Below are positions 7,412 through 15,434 of a stretch of 64,000 nucleotides of DNA, piece by piece. This stretch comes from JAITWN01 sp050486285 (GTDB lineage Bacteria; Pseudomonadota; Gammaproteobacteria; SZUA-140): NCBI GenBank assembly GCA_050486285.1, contig JBJHCZ010000015.1, forward strand, positions 7,433 through 71,432, written 5' to 3'. The notes under the pieces were generated by a model that ran no database searches, was not told the origin of the DNA, and worked only from the letters and a program-made list of their open reading frames with translations. The translations under genes and the position numbers were made by a program. Position 1 is the stretch's first letter. The number at the start of each line of letters is the position of its first letter.

Positions 7412-7825
7412 ATGAGCGCCGCGGCGACCCTGACCTTCGTGCTGATGGACCCGCCGTTCGAGCAGGCCCGCACGGTGACGGCGATGCGTCTGATCGACAT
7501 TGCCGCGCGGCGCGGCTGCCGCATTCGCGTGTTTGCCTACGAGGGCGCGGTCGCGCTGCCGTTCGCGCGCCAGCGGGGGCATGCGAATCCGGTCCATGGT
7601 CATGACCTGCCGGAAGAGGATCATCCGCTGTCGAGCGAATGGATCGCGGCGCTGATGCGCACCGCCCGCGAGCATGGCGGTGAACTCGACTGGATCAATT
7701 GCGGCCTGTGCGTCGACGAACGCGGCGTCGGCGAGACGATCGACGGATGCCGGCGCGGCACGCCGGTCGACCTGCTGAAGTCCGCGCTCGCTTCCGGCAA
7801 CACGCTGGTCATCGGGACTCGCTAG
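7412..7825 (+). CDS. DsrE-family sulfur-relay protein 2
   Basis: 137 residues with the DsrE fold: an N-terminal strand TLTFVLMDPPFEQART, a helix TAMRLIDIAARRG, and strand RIRVFAYEGAV. It then has DWINCGLCVDERG (about 100-112), whose CxxC lies where DsrE-type proteins keep their sulfur-binding cysteine. A third cysteine follows in IDGCRRGT. It probably accepts or passes on sulfane sulfur in the cytoplasm. I chose the ATG at 7412, eight bases after the previous stop; an in-frame ATG at 7394 would overlap that gene. Part of the operon 7083-8216. Confidence 0.75.
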   Translation: MSAAATLTFVLMDPPFEQARTVTAMRLIDIAARRGCRIRVFAYEGAVALPFARQRGHANPVHGHDLPEEDHPLSSEWIAALMRTAREHGGELDWINCGLCVDERGVGETIDGCRRGTPVDLLKSALASGNTLVIGTR

Positions 7826-7835
7826 GACGGATGCG

Positions 7836-8216
7836 ATGAAGATCCTGCAGGTCATCAATTCCGCCTATCGCTGCACGATCGAGGAGCAGGACGACCCGGT
7901 GGTCTGGATCACGCACGCAATGTCGGGGGCGGGCGCCGGGTTCGCCGTGCTGCTGCGCGGGAATGCGGTCAACTACGCGGTCGGCGGACAGGACGCCGGC
8001 GGCCTCGTCATCGGCGGCCGCACGCAGAAGCAGCCACCGCGACTCGCGCGCGACATCGGCGCGCTGCTCGGCAAGGGCATCGCGGTCCATGCGGTGCGCG
8101 AGGATTGCGAGGAACTGGGCCTGCGCCCGGCGGCGCTGATCGAGGGCGTGGAGACGGTGGCGCGCGCTGACCTGCCGGCGCTGTTCGACGGCTTCGACGC
8201 GGTCTGGAACTGGTAG
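7836..8216 (+). CDS. DsrE-family protein 3
   Basis: 126 residues. It starts KILQVINSAYRCTIEEQDDP, continues with AGFAVLLRGNAVNYAV and ends with a helix and AVHAVREDCEELGLRPAALIEG. The cysteine in REDCEELGL is in the region where DsrE/DsrH-type proteins place a functional cysteine before the last helix. It follows the second DsrE-type gene by 10 bases and is convergent with cysH at 8230. Three DsrE-fold genes in a row suggest a heteromeric sulfur carrier like TusBCD or DsrEFH, but the sequences are not close enough by eye to name them so. Confidence 0.72.
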   Translation: MKILQVINSAYRCTIEEQDDPVVWITHAMSGAGAGFAVLLRGNAVNYAVGGQDAGGLVIGGRTQKQPPRLARDIGALLGKGIAVHAVREDCEELGLRPAALIEGVETVARADLPALFDGFDAVWNW

Positions 8217-8229
8217 GGCGCGCGCGGCC

Positions 8230-8991
8230 TCAGAGGTGCAGGCCGCACTCGGTCTTCGGGCTGTTGTTCCAGCGCCCGCTGCGGTCGAGGCCCGGCGAGG
8301 TGCAATGGGTGCAGCCGATCGACGAGTAGCCGACCGCGACCAGCGGGTGGAACGGCAGCTGGTGCTCCTTGATGTAGGCGTCGCGCTGCTCGCGGGTGAC
8401 GTCGATCAGCGGATAGAACTTGATGATGCCGTTGCGCACCTCGAAGATGTCGAGCGACGCGCGATGTTCGGTCTGCCAGCGCATCAGCCCCGAGGCCCAC
8501 ACGTCGAAGTCGTGCTTGATCGCGTACAGCGGCTCGACCTTGTTGATCGAGCAGCAGAAGTCGGGATCCTTGCGCCAGGTCTCGTCCTGCACCGTGAACT
8601 GGTGCTTCCAGTCCTCGGCGCGGATATCGACGACCTTGAGGCCGAACAGATCGATCAGCTTCTGCTTGTACTCGAGCGTCTGCGGGAAGTGATAGCCGGT
8701 GTCGATGAAGAACACCGGCTGGTGCGGGGCGACCCGCGAGAAGACATGCAGCAGGAACGCCGAGGTCGCCGCGAACGACGAGGTCAGCATGACCTTTTCG
8801 ACCGGGAAGTCGTCATAGAGCGCGCGGATGCGCTCGTCGACCGACAGCGGGCGGTACCGCTCATTCAGGGCCGCGATCCGGTCGGCGTCGAATTCGCGCT
8901 CGGCGGGCCTGTCGGCGTGCGCCGGGGCCGCGGTCTTGCTGTCGCCTTCCTTGTCCGTGAGATCCAGGTGCGTCGCTCGATTCAGGCTCAT
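8230..8991 (-). CDS. cysH: Phosphoadenylyl/adenylyl-sulfate reductase, iron-sulfur type
   Basis: 253 residues. The PP-loop region is VMLTSSFAATSAFLLHVF, followed by DTGYHFPQTLEYK. Cysteines are arranged as CC (DFCCSINKVEPL) and CxxC (GCTHCTSPG), the pattern that binds a 4Fe-4S cluster. The catalytic cysteine is in the C-terminal ECGLHL. The cluster pattern points to use of adenylyl sulfate (APS), while the CysH name covers both APS and PAPS enzymes. It makes sulfite for cysteine synthesis, with thioredoxin as reductant. The start has GAAGGAAG upstream. The 196 bases before it are AT-rich and contain several TATAA/TTATA motifs, a likely promoter region. No other sulfate-assimilation gene lies beside it. 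Confidence 0.93.
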   Translation of the reverse strand: MSLNRATHLDLTDKEGDSKTAAPAHADRPAEREFDADRIAALNERYRPLSVDERIRALYDDFPVEKVMLTSSFAATSAFLLHVFSRVAPHQPVFFIDTGYHFPQTLEYKQKLIDLFGLKVVDIRAEDWKHQFTVQDETWRKDPDFCCSINKVEPLYAIKHDFDVWASGLMRWQTEHRASLDIFEVRNGIIKFYPLIDVTREQRDAYIKEHQLPFHPLVAVGYSSIGCTHCTSPGLDRSGRWNNSPKTECGLHL

Positions 8992-9187
8992 CGGCAGGCT
9001 TCCTTCTGTCGGTTTATCCCCGGGTTTATAACCAGGGCTTATAGCAGGTTCAGGCTTGTTTATATAACCAATTTCTATGATAAAGCCGATTTTAATACAT
9101 TCCAGTTATCTAGACAATCCTTGCCGGCCCCCGGTTACTCAGCGTATCGTGCTAACAGCCTATCGACCGATGTAGCGTGATTCCCGC

Positions 9188-9829
9188 ATGAAACTGACCC
9201 TGCCGACCGCGACCGAGGCCCTGCCGGGCCGCGCCGAGCCGCTTGCGATCGAGAACCGCCATTTTGTCTCTGGCCGGCCGTTGCTGCCGCCGTTCCCGGA
9301 CGGGCTGGCGCTGGCGCTGTTCGGCATGGGTTGCTTCTGGGGCGCGGAGCGCTGCTTCTGGACCCGACCCGGGGTCTGGGTCACCGCGGTCGGCTATGCC
9401 GGCGGCCTGACCCCGAACCCGACCTACCGCGAGGTCTGCAGCGGCCTGACCGGCCACAACGAGGTCGTCCGCGTCGTCTACGATCCGGCGGAGATCGCCT
9501 ACGAGACGCTGCTCGCGCTCTTCTGGGAAGGTCACGACCCGACCCAGGGCATGCGCCAGGGCAACGACATCGGCACCCAGTACCGTTCCGGCATCTATGT
9601 CCACGACGCCGCCCAGCGCGCGGCGGCGTTGCGCTCGCGTGAACGCTACCAGCAGGCGCTTGCGGCCGGCGGTCGGGGCGCGATCACGACCGAGATCGTC
9701 GATGCGCCGGCGTTCTATTACGCCGAGGATGGGCACCAGCAATATCTCGCGAAGGAACCCGGCGGCTACTGCGGTCTCGGCGGCACCGGCGTCGCCTGTC
9801 CGGCGCTGAAACCCGGCGCGATCGCCTGA
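9188..9829 (+). CDS. msrA: Peptide-methionine (S)-S-oxide reductase MsrA
   Basis: 213 residues, the long form with an N-terminal extension as in E. coli MsrA. The catalytic motif GMGCFWGAERCFW is at about 46-58, followed by YAGGLTPNPTYREVCSGLTG and VVYDP. C-terminal recycling cysteines are seen in GGYCGLGGTGVACP. It repairs oxidised methionine (S-sulfoxide) with electrons from thioredoxin. The next gene, a hydrolase, begins four bases after the stop, so the two are likely co-transcribed. Confidence 0.96.
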   Translation: MKLTLPTATEALPGRAEPLAIENRHFVSGRPLLPPFPDGLALALFGMGCFWGAERCFWTRPGVWVTAVGYAGGLTPNPTYREVCSGLTGHNEVVRVVYDPAEIAYETLLALFWEGHDPTQGMRQGNDIGTQYRSGIYVHDAAQRAAALRSRERYQQALAAGGRGAITTEIVDAPAFYYAEDGHQQYLAKEPGGYCGLGGTGVACPALKPGAIA

Positions 9830-9833
9830 CGAC

Positions 9834-10625
9834 ATGCCCGGCGATGCGCGACAGACCCGCAGCGTCGAGTTTCCGAATGCGCGCGGCGTCCGCCTGCGCG
9901 GCAGCCTCGAACGACCGGCCGATCGCCAACCGGTGGCCTTCGCGCTGCTCGCGCATTGTTTCACCTGCAACAGCGATTACCGCTTCATTCGCCTGATCGC
10001 GCGCGAACTCGCGGAACAGGGTTTCGCCGTGCTGCGCTTCGACTTCACCGGGCTCGGCGGCAGCGGCGGCCGCTTCGAGGACAGCAACTTCACGACCAAT
10101 GTCGAGGACATCGAGGCGGCGGCGCGCTTTCTCGAGGGCGAGCTGTCGGCCCCGCCGCGGCTGCTGATCGGCCATTCGCTCGGCGGCGCGGCGGTACTGG
10201 CGGCCGCCGGCCGGATTCCCTCGGTGCGCGCGGTCGCGACCATCAATGCGCCGTCGACGCCGGATCATGTCCTCGGGCATCTCGAAGGCGCGGTCGCCGA
10301 GGCCGCACGCCACGGCGTCGGCGAGGCCGAGATCGGGGGGCAGCGCTACCCGATCACACAGCAACTGATCGACGATCTGCGCGCGGCGGACCTCGGCGCG
10401 GCGATCCGCGCGCTCGATGCCGCGCTGCTGGTGCTGCACTCACCGGTCGACCGTACCGTCGATATCGCCCATGCGAGCCGCATCTTCGAGACCGCGCGCC
10501 ATCCGAAGAGCTTCGTCGTGCTCGACGGCGCCGACCATCTGCTCGGCCGCGAGGCCGACGCGCGCTATGCGGCACGGATCATCCGGACCTGGGCCTCGGC
10601 CTATCTCGATCCGGTCCGGGCCTGA
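9834..10625 (+). CDS. Alpha/beta hydrolase of the type linked to OsmC proteins
   Basis: 263 residues with an alpha/beta-hydrolase fold: an oxyanion region AHCFTCNSDYRFIR, LRFDFTGLGGSGG, the nucleophile elbow GHSLGG (Ser about 107), the acid aspartate in HSPVDRTV and the histidine in DGADHLLGR. The AHCFTCNSDY segment resembles hydrolases that are often fused to or adjacent to OsmC peroxidase-like domains; there is no OsmC part here. The substrate is unknown. The gene's last 25 bases overlap the end of the convergent ligase gene 10601-13486. Confidence 0.88.
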   Translation: MPGDARQTRSVEFPNARGVRLRGSLERPADRQPVAFALLAHCFTCNSDYRFIRLIARELAEQGFAVLRFDFTGLGGSGGRFEDSNFTTNVEDIEAAARFLEGELSAPPRLLIGHSLGGAAVLAAAGRIPSVRAVATINAPSTPDHVLGHLEGAVAEAARHGVGEAEIGGQRYPITQQLIDDLRAADLGAAIRALDAALLVLHSPVDRTVDIAHASRIFETARHPKSFVVLDGADHLLGREADARYAARIIRTWASAYLDPVRA

Positions 10626-13486
10626 TCCCCGTTCGCCGGCGGCCGCGACTCGAGCAGCGGCGGTTCCCCGCAGTGCGCGAGCAGCGCGGCGTAGGCCTTG
10701 TCCCGCAGGACCAGCGCGCGCGACCACTCGTCGGCCTCCATCGGCACCGCGATCGGCGGCAGGAAGCGGATCGTTGCCGTGCCCGGGCTGGGGCTGCGGC
10801 TGCCGTCGCGCAGCAGCGCGCGGCTGCCGCGAAGGGCAACCGGATGCAGCGGCAGACCGGTTGCGGCCGCGGTCGCGAAGGCGCCCATGCGAAACGGCCG
10901 CAGACCGGGCGCGCGCGTGAAGGTCCCCTCCGGGAAGAACAGCAGGCGTTCACCGGCGCGCGCCCGTTCGATGAGATCCCGGGTGTCGCTCGCGCCCTGG
11001 CGGGTGTCGAATCGCTCGACGAAGACCGCGCCGAGGCGTTGCAGCAGGAGCCGGGCAAACGCGCGGTCGCGCAGTTCCGATTTCGCGACGAAGGCCACCG
11101 GCGCCGGCAATGCGCGGATCAGCAACAGCGCATCGAGATAACTGGCATGGTTCGCGACGATGATGCCCCCGCGATCTGCCGCCGGCCGGTGTTCGCGGCC
11201 CTGCAGGTCGACACGAATCCCGATCGCCGGCAGCAGCACGGCGGTCGCGGCGCGCGCCGTCTTCCAGCGCAGCGCGCGCGTCGGCATCACCACGACGACG
11301 AGCAGCCAGGTCAGCAACAGGATCGGCCAGGCCACCGCGTGCGCCCAGGCGCCGCGCAGCGCGGGCGATATCTGCCGGGTAAACCGTCGCGACTGCTGCG
11401 GCAGCGCGCCGGCGACGACCCGCAGCAGTTGTCGCCAGACCGCTTGCGGCGGTCGTTCGAGTTCGCCGCGTTCATAACGCTCGCGACAGGCCGCGCGCCG
11501 GATCTTGCCGCTCGGCGTCTTCGGCACCGTCCCCGGCGCGGCGAAGACGACATCGTCCGGCGGCGCCCCGCACAGCGACGTGACGGCCTGGCGCACGCGC
11601 GCGCGCAACGCCGACCGCGTATCGGGATCGCGCACACGCGTTTCGGCGACGACGACCAGTCGTTCGCTGCCGAGCGCGGGGTCGCGCGCGCCGAAGGCCG
11701 CGACGCGGCCCGCGCGTACGCCGTCCAGTTGTCCGACCGCCTCCTCGATCTCGTGGGGATAGAGGTTGCGTCCCGCGTGAATGATCAGGTCCTTCGCGCG
11801 CCCGGTCAGATAGATCTCGCCGCCCGCAGCGTAGGCGAGGTCGCCGGAGTCGAGCCAGTCGCCCTGGAACAGCCGGCGGGTCGCAGCCGGGTTGCGGTAA
11901 TAGCCCTGCGTCGCCGACGGGCCGCGAAACTGCAGGTGTCCGGTACGGCGGTCAGGCAGGGGGCGTCCGTCGTCATCGACGATGCGCAGCGCGTGGCCGG
12001 CCAGCGGCGCGCCGCAACTTGGGAAGCGCAGTGCCGATGCGTCGTCCGGGTCGGCGGGCTCCGCGCGACCGTCGCCCAGAAACGGCTCGCGGCGGATGCG
12101 GTCGATCAGCGGGCCGCGGCCAAGCGGCGGGAAGGTCAGGCCGACGCTGCATTCGGCGAGGCCGTAGACCGGCATCAGCGTCTCGCGGTGCAGGCCAAAG
12201 GGCGCGAAGCGGGCGTGAAAGCGCTCGAGGGTATCGGGGCTGACCGGCTCGGCGCCGTTGCAGGCGACGCGCCAGCGCGAGAGGTCGAGGCCGGCGAGTT
12301 CCTCGTCGGCGATACGCTGCAGGCACAACTCATAGCCGAAATTCGGCGATGCCGAGATCGTCGCGCGATGGCGATGCAGCGCCTGCAGCCAGCGCAAGGG
12401 CCGGTTGATGAACGCGATCGGCGACATCACGACCAGCGGCGTCGCGCAATACAGACTACCAAGCCAGGCGCCGATCAGGCCGAGGTCATGATATAGCGGC
12501 AGCCAGCTGACGAAGACATCGTCAGGCGTCGCTTCGACTTGCGCGGCCATCGCGCGGATATTCGCGAGCAGGTTTGCGTGCGTCAGCATGACGCCCTTCG
12601 GCGCGCCGGTGCTGCCGGAGGTGTATTGCAGGAAGGCAAGGTCGTCGGCACCGATCGCCGGGCGCGCGAGCGGCACCGTCGCCGCGGCGACCAGCTCGGC
12701 CGGCGTCACGACGTCGCGCAGGCGGTCGACGCGCGATTTCAGCAGGCGCGCGACCGTACGTCCCGCGGGCAGCGTGATCAGGATCGGCGCCGCGCAATTG
12801 TCGACGATCGCGGCCTGGCGCAGCAGGTGATCCTCGATCTGGTCGGGGCGCGCCGGCGGATAGATCGGCACCGGGATGCCGCCGGCGAGCAGGATGCCGA
12901 AGAAGCAGAAGAAGTAGTCGGGTTCGGTCTGCAGCATCAGCACGACCGGCTCGCCGCGTTCGAGCCCGAGCGATTGCAGGCCGCTCGCTATCCTGCGAGC
13001 CCCGCTCAGGAGTCCGTTATAGCTGATTGTCTTTCCATCAGTATTATCTTCATAAAAGCGGACATGGACGCGTTCCGGATGGTGTTCGGCATGCCATTCG
13101 AGGACCGCCGTCAGGGTCTGCAGACCGCCCGGCGCCGGAGTCGCCGCCGGCCGCGTGTCCGCGGAATCGTCGCCGGCCGCGGCGGGGGCCGCTTGCGCAT
13201 GGCTGCCGGCGCGCGTCAGCGCCCCGAGCAGCGCGCGCGGGGTACGCGCCTCGGCGAAGACGCGGTCGTCGAGGACGACGCCGAAGCGCTTCTCGACGCG
13301 ACTCAGCAGCTCGACGCGCGCGAGGCTGTCGAGACCGAGATCGGCGTCGAAGTCCATGTCGAGCGAGACGCGCGCCGGGACGGCATCCCGACGCGGGCGC
13401 GATTCCGCGAGCAGGGCAGAGATCAACGCGGTCAGGCGCTCCGCGGCAGGCGCCGCCGTGGTCAGGTCCTGTTCCGAAGCCGTCAT
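10601..13486 (-). CDS. Acyl carrier protein - fatty acyl-AMP ligase - acyltransferase fusion
   Basis: 961 residues with three recognisable parts. Residues about 15-95 are an acyl carrier domain with the phosphopantetheine serine in DLGLDSLARVELL. About 125-690 is a fatty acyl-AMP ligase or acyl-CoA synthetase domain with the AMP motif YTSGSTGAPKGVMLTH, then WLPLYHDLGLIG, YGLAECSVGLTFPP, the motif LDSGDLAY and the catalytic lysine region PKTPSGKIRR. A membrane-associated stretch (about 735-760) leads to a PlsC-type acyltransferase with NHASYLD (the HxxxxD motif) and FFPEGTFTR. The obvious inference is that the protein activates a fatty acid, loads it on its own carrier and transfers it to an alcohol or lysophospholipid. 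This order differs from Aas, where the acyltransferase comes first. Confidence 0.9.
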   Translation of the reverse strand: MTASEQDLTTAAPAAERLTALISALLAESRPRRDAVPARVSLDMDFDADLGLDSLARVELLSRVEKRFGVVLDDRVFAEARTPRALLGALTRAGSHAQAAPAAAGDDSADTRPAATPAPGGLQTLTAVLEWHAEHHPERVHVRFYEDNTDGKTISYNGLLSGARRIASGLQSLGLERGEPVVLMLQTEPDYFFCFFGILLAGGIPVPIYPPARPDQIEDHLLRQAAIVDNCAAPILITLPAGRTVARLLKSRVDRLRDVVTPAELVAAATVPLARPAIGADDLAFLQYTSGSTGAPKGVMLTHANLLANIRAMAAQVEATPDDVFVSWLPLYHDLGLIGAWLGSLYCATPLVVMSPIAFINRPLRWLQALHRHRATISASPNFGYELCLQRIADEELAGLDLSRWRVACNGAEPVSPDTLERFHARFAPFGLHRETLMPVYGLAECSVGLTFPPLGRGPLIDRIRREPFLGDGRAEPADPDDASALRFPSCGAPLAGHALRIVDDDGRPLPDRRTGHLQFRGPSATQGYYRNPAATRRLFQGDWLDSGDLAYAAGGEIYLTGRAKDLIIHAGRNLYPHEIEEAVGQLDGVRAGRVAAFGARDPALGSERLVVVAETRVRDPDTRSALRARVRQAVTSLCGAPPDDVVFAAPGTVPKTPSGKIRRAACRERYERGELERPPQAVWRQLLRVVAGALPQQSRRFTRQISPALRGAWAHAVAWPILLLTWLLVVVVMPTRALRWKTARAATAVLLPAIGIRVDLQGREHRPAADRGGIIVANHASYLDALLLIRALPAPVAFVAKSELRDRAFARLLLQRLGAVFVERFDTRQGASDTRDLIERARAGERLLFFPEGTFTRAPGLRPFRMGAFATAAATGLPLHPVALRGSRALLRDGSRSPSPGTATIRFLPPIAVPMEADEWSRALVLRDKAYAALLAHCGEPPLLESRPPANGDQARTGSR

Positions 13487-13582
13487 GGATATTCCCTTGT
13501 CTCTACTCCTGTGAGCTACTCAGGCACCCCGCGTTTACGTTATCATGAGCGGCCCCGGGTAGCGGAACGCCGATTTCACGTC

Positions 13583-14206
13583 ATGACTAGCTTCAACGAG
13601 GCCGCCGAGGCACTGGTCGCCGCCGGCCGAGCGATCGCGGCAGAGGGTTGGGTGCCGGCGACCAGCGGCAATTTCTCGCTGCGCCTGCCCGGCGACGCGG
13701 TCGCGATCACGGTCTCGGGCGCGCACAAGGGCCGGCTCGGCGTCACGGACATCATGCGCGTGGATCTCGACGGCCGTCCGCTCGAGGACAAGCGCCCGTC
13801 GGCCGAGACCCTGCTGCACGTCCAGCTCTATCGCCACGATCCCGCGATCGGCGCGGTGCTGCACACCCATTCGGTCAATGCGACCGTCGTGTCGCGGCTC
13901 GCCGGCGATGCCCTCGAACTCGAGGGGCTCGAGATCCTCAAGGCCTTCGCCGGCGTCGTCACCCATGAAACAAGGCGCCGGGTGCCGGTCTTCGACAACG
14001 ACCAGGACATGCCCCGACTCGCGCGCCAGGTCGAGGCCTGGCTCGGCGAGCGGGCGTCGGCCCCCGATCTCATGATCCCGGGTTATCTGATCAGGGGGCA
14101 CGGACTCTATACCTGGGGACACACGCTGCCCGAGGCGATGCGCCACCTCGAGGCCTTCGAGTACCTGTTCCGCTGCGAACTCGAGACAAGGAGGGTAATG
14201 CCATGA
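13583..14206 (+). CDS. mtnB: Methylthioribulose-1-phosphate dehydratase
   Basis: 207 residues of the class II aldolase family. Features are ATSGNFSLRL near the N-terminus, TVSGAHKGRLG, the acidic residue in SAETLLHVQLY, the metal-binding histidines in LHTHSVNATV, and the C-terminal RGHGLYTWG that supplies a further zinc histidine. It removes water from methylthioribulose 1-phosphate in the methionine salvage pathway, upstream of MtnC and MtnD, which follow directly. The start ATG at 13583 is just after GCCGATTTCACGTC without a strong Shine-Dalgarno sequence. The stop overlaps the mtnD start (ATGA), so translation is coupled. Confidence 0.95.
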   Translation: MTSFNEAAEALVAAGRAIAAEGWVPATSGNFSLRLPGDAVAITVSGAHKGRLGVTDIMRVDLDGRPLEDKRPSAETLLHVQLYRHDPAIGAVLHTHSVNATVVSRLAGDALELEGLEILKAFAGVVTHETRRRVPVFDNDQDMPRLARQVEAWLGERASAPDLMIPGYLIRGHGLYTWGHTLPEAMRHLEAFEYLFRCELETRRVMP

Positions 14207-14760
14207 GCTTTCTGATCATCCATGACGAGCACGCCGGCGAGATCGAGCGCGTCGTCGACCATGACCTGATCGGCGAGCGCCTCGCCGAAATCGGCGTCGC
14301 CTTCGAGCGCTGGGAGGCGAGTCGTCCACTGCAGGCGGATTCCTCGCAGGAAGAGGTGCTGGAGGCCTATGCCTCCCAGGTCGAGCGCCTGAATGCGGCC
14401 TACGGCTTTCGCACCGTCGACGTCGTGGCGCTGCGGCCGAGCCATCCGGAACGCGAGGCGATGCGCGGCAAGTTCCTCAATGAGCATACCCACGACGACT
14501 TCGAGGTGCGCTTCTTCGTCGAGGGTCGGGGCATGTTCTATCTCCACGTCGGCGAGCGGGTCCATGCGGTGCTGTGCGAACAGGGCGACCTGATCAGCGT
14601 GCCGGCCGGCACCCGCCACTGGTTCGACATGGGTTCGGCGCCGGACTTCAAGTGCATCCGCTTCTTCACGACGCCGGAGGGCTGGGTCGGCAACTTCACC
14701 GGCAGCGACATCGCAAGCCGTTTCCCGACCTTCGACAACCTGATACGCGAGGCTGCATGA
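14203..14760 (+). CDS. mtnD: Acireductone dioxygenase
   Basis: 185 residues with a cupin fold. The metal ligands are in NEHTHDDFEVRFFVEGRG (His, His and Glu) and the later histidine in AGTRHWFDMG. With iron the enzyme makes the methionine precursor 4-methylthio-2-oxobutanoate, with nickel an off-pathway product. It overlaps mtnB by four bases and mtnC by four bases, in a strict mtnB-mtnD-mtnC operon. Sequence and length match known bacterial MtnD. Confidence 0.96.
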   Translation: MSFLIIHDEHAGEIERVVDHDLIGERLAEIGVAFERWEASRPLQADSSQEEVLEAYASQVERLNAAYGFRTVDVVALRPSHPEREAMRGKFLNEHTHDDFEVRFFVEGRGMFYLHVGERVHAVLCEQGDLISVPAGTRHWFDMGSAPDFKCIRFFTTPEGWVGNFTGSDIASRFPTFDNLIREAA

Positions 14761-15434
14761 CCCGTGCGGTGCTGACCGACATCGAGGGCACGACCTCGTC
14801 GCTGTCGTTCGTCAAGGAAGTGCTGTTTCCGTACGCGCGCCGCCACCTCGCGGATTTCGTCCGCGAGCATGACGGCGATCCGGAGGTGCGCGCGCAGCTC
14901 GACGCGGCGCGTGCGCTCGCCGGTATCGAGGGCGCCGACGATGCCCGCGTCGTCGGTGAACTGATCGCGTGGATCGACGCCGACCGCAAGGCGACGCCGC
15001 TGAAGGCCCTGCAGGGCCTGATCTGGGAGCACGGTTATCGCGTCGGTGATTTCCAGGGCCATGTCTATGAGGACGCGGTCGCCGGCCTGCACCGCTGGCA
15101 CGCCGCCGGGATCGCGCTCTACGTCTATTCCTCGGGGTCGGTGCATGCGCAGAAGCTGCTGTTCGCGCATACCGCGTTCGGCGACCTGACGCCGCTGTTC
15201 AGCGGCTATTTCGATACCCGCATCGGCGCCAAGGGCGAGGCCGAATCCTATCGCAGGATCGTCGCCGCGACCGGTATCGAGGCCGGCGACATGCTGTTCC
15301 TGTCCGACATCGTCGCCGAACTCGACGCCGCGCGCGCGGCCGGGCTCGAGACCTGCCAGCTCGTCCGCGACGGCGAGCCTGATCCTGCCGCGTCACATCG
15401 GCAGGTCCGTTCCTTTGACGAGATTACGCCCTGA
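14757..15434 (+). CDS. mtnC: Acireductone synthase (enolase-phosphatase)
   Basis: 225 residues, a HAD-superfamily enzyme. Motif I is TDIEGTTSSLSFVK with the nucleophile Asp near residue 8, motif II is VYSSGSVHAQKLLF, the lysine motif is GAKGEAESY and motif III is LFLSDIVAELDAA. It performs both the enolase and phosphatase steps that convert diketomethylthiopentyl phosphate to acireductone, the substrate of MtnD just upstream. It overlaps mtnD (ATGA) and the next gene (TGATG). mtnA and mtnK for the first steps are not in the window. Confidence 0.96.
   Translation: MTRAVLTDIEGTTSSLSFVKEVLFPYARRHLADFVREHDGDPEVRAQLDAARALAGIEGADDARVVGELIAWIDADRKATPLKALQGLIWEHGYRVGDFQGHVYEDAVAGLHRWHAAGIALYVYSSGSVHAQKLLFAHTAFGDLTPLFSGYFDTRIGAKGEAESYRRIVAATGIEAGDMLFLSDIVAELDAARAAGLETCQLVRDGEPDPAASHRQVRSFDEITP

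Noticed and set aside
9956..12496. An open frame of 846 codons on the plus strand opposite the ligase fusion
   Set aside because: Its composition is dominated by Arg, Ala, Gly and Gln without any recognisable motif. It is the antisense shadow of a clear multidomain enzyme in GC-rich DNA.
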